From positions 1-25,704 of the forward strand of contig DATLXU010000024.1 in the NCBI GenBank assembly GCA_035575515.1: a stretch of DNA of 25,704 bases, read 5' to 3'. The position numbers and the translations under genes were made by a program. The DNA comes from DATLXU01 sp035575515. Lineage in GTDB: Bacteria > Acidobacteriota > Blastocatellia > UBA7656. Under the pieces are notes generated by a model. It saw only the letters and a program-made list of their open reading frames with translations, was not told the origin of the DNA and did not search any database. This document shows positions 25,279 through 25,704 of the stretch, one piece after another. The stretch's first letter is position 1; each line of letters starts with the position of its first letter.

Positions 25279-25611
25279 TCAGCATTTTTTGCCCTTGCGC
25301 CTCAACGCTTCGCAGACAGCAGCCTCTGCATCGAGGAACGCGCCAACAGGCTTATCCGCATCGCTTGCTACAGGAGTTCCGGCGCTCAGTATCACTCTAA
25401 TATCATCAATGGTGAGCTTGCGATTGGCTTCCAGCATAAGAGCAATCACGCCCGCCACTTTAGCCGCCGCTCCGCTCGTTCTGCCGAACAGGTTCGTGTA
25501 TTCATTATCGGTGCGACTGCCGCAATTGACACTCCCCATCACTAAAGCGAGGGGATTCCTGGGTCGTTGAGGCGCCACGCTACCCAAAGGGCCACGATGA
25601 AAACTGCTCAT
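25279..25611 (-). pseudogene. Subtilase (peptidase S8) C-terminal fragment
   Basis: A 110-residue frame whose centre, GRTSGAAAKVAGVIALMLEA (43-62), matches the active-site serine region of subtilases (family consensus G-T-S-x-A-A-P-x-V-A-G), with S46 as the nucleophile and Lys instead of the usual Pro. It goes on with KLTIDDIRVILSAGT, typical of the helix after the serine. The Asp and His parts of the triad are missing. A TGA lies just two codons upstream of the ATG in this frame, and the 93 bp to the window edge do not continue the domain in the same frame. Either the gene is broken by a frameshift or stop, or it is a remnant. There is no Shine-Dalgarno. Product inactive in all likelihood. 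Confidence 0.55.
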
Positions 25612-25704
25612 CGCTCAAGTACAAACCCTTTTGAAGGCTCCTTGATGCCCGGCCCATTATTTGTTTCTCTACTTCGGCGTTCAAACTTTTACGTTGAGGA
25701 CTTC

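Overview
The window looks like chromosomal DNA from a moderately GC-rich, Gram-negative-type bacterium. The closest fit I can infer is Acidobacteriota, perhaps a Blastocatellia/Pyrinomonadales-like lineage. The basis is the mix of short PilZ proteins, one-membrane zinc-ribbon proteins, BatA-like and two-VWA membrane proteins, and an encapsulated-ferritin gene. This is inference; there is no rRNA or tRNA to settle it. From 15857 down to 1 every gene lies on the minus strand. From about 16074 on, the plus strand dominates.

Reading along the minus strand from 15857: a PilZ protein, a zinc-ribbon/SPOR membrane protein, a membrane-anchored N-acetylmuramoyl-alanine amidase, and an open reading frame that joins an HU/IHF-like DNA-binding domain to an actin/ParM-like ATPase. 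A Rho-independent terminator follows. Next come a second PilZ + zinc-ribbon membrane protein pair, then a MoxR/ChlI-type AAA+ ATPase, an encapsulated ferritin (EncFtn) with a C-terminal encapsulin-targeting peptide, and a VWA protein. After these lie a broken DUF4258 gene, an intact DUF2283 gene, an MFS transporter and a decayed copy of its C-terminal end. The window closes with a WYL-domain regulator that leads into a type I-G (formerly I-U) CRISPR-Cas operon: cas3 with a C-terminal HD domain, then csx17/cas8, cut off by the window edge. The WYL promoter is near consensus (TTGACA-17-TATAAC) and an inverted repeat sits across its -10 and start region, so the regulator probably controls itself and perhaps the cas genes.

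On the right: an extended-SDR epimerase (plus), a PAP2 phosphatase (minus), a BatA-like VWA protein and a 990-residue protein with two VWA domains and an amidotransferase-like domain (both plus), a small DUF4878-like lipoprotein (minus), an AidB-like acyl-CoA dehydrogenase (plus), and a subtilase C-terminal fragment (minus).

The most unexpected signals are: (1) seven intergenic stretches of 63-105 bp built of degenerate seven-base units, often as inverted pairs, several of which run right up to start codons that lack a Shine-Dalgarno sequence; (2) the HU-actin in-frame fusion with a strong internal ribosome binding site; (3) an encapsulin cargo gene placed between a MoxR ATPase and its VWA partner with no shell gene in view; (4) the WYL promoter/operator ahead of the type I-G cas genes; (5) a perfect 21-bp inverted repeat inside a coding region; (6) a terminator hairpin ending 10 nt before the PilZ start. 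No CRISPR array, tRNA, rRNA or insertion sequence was seen.
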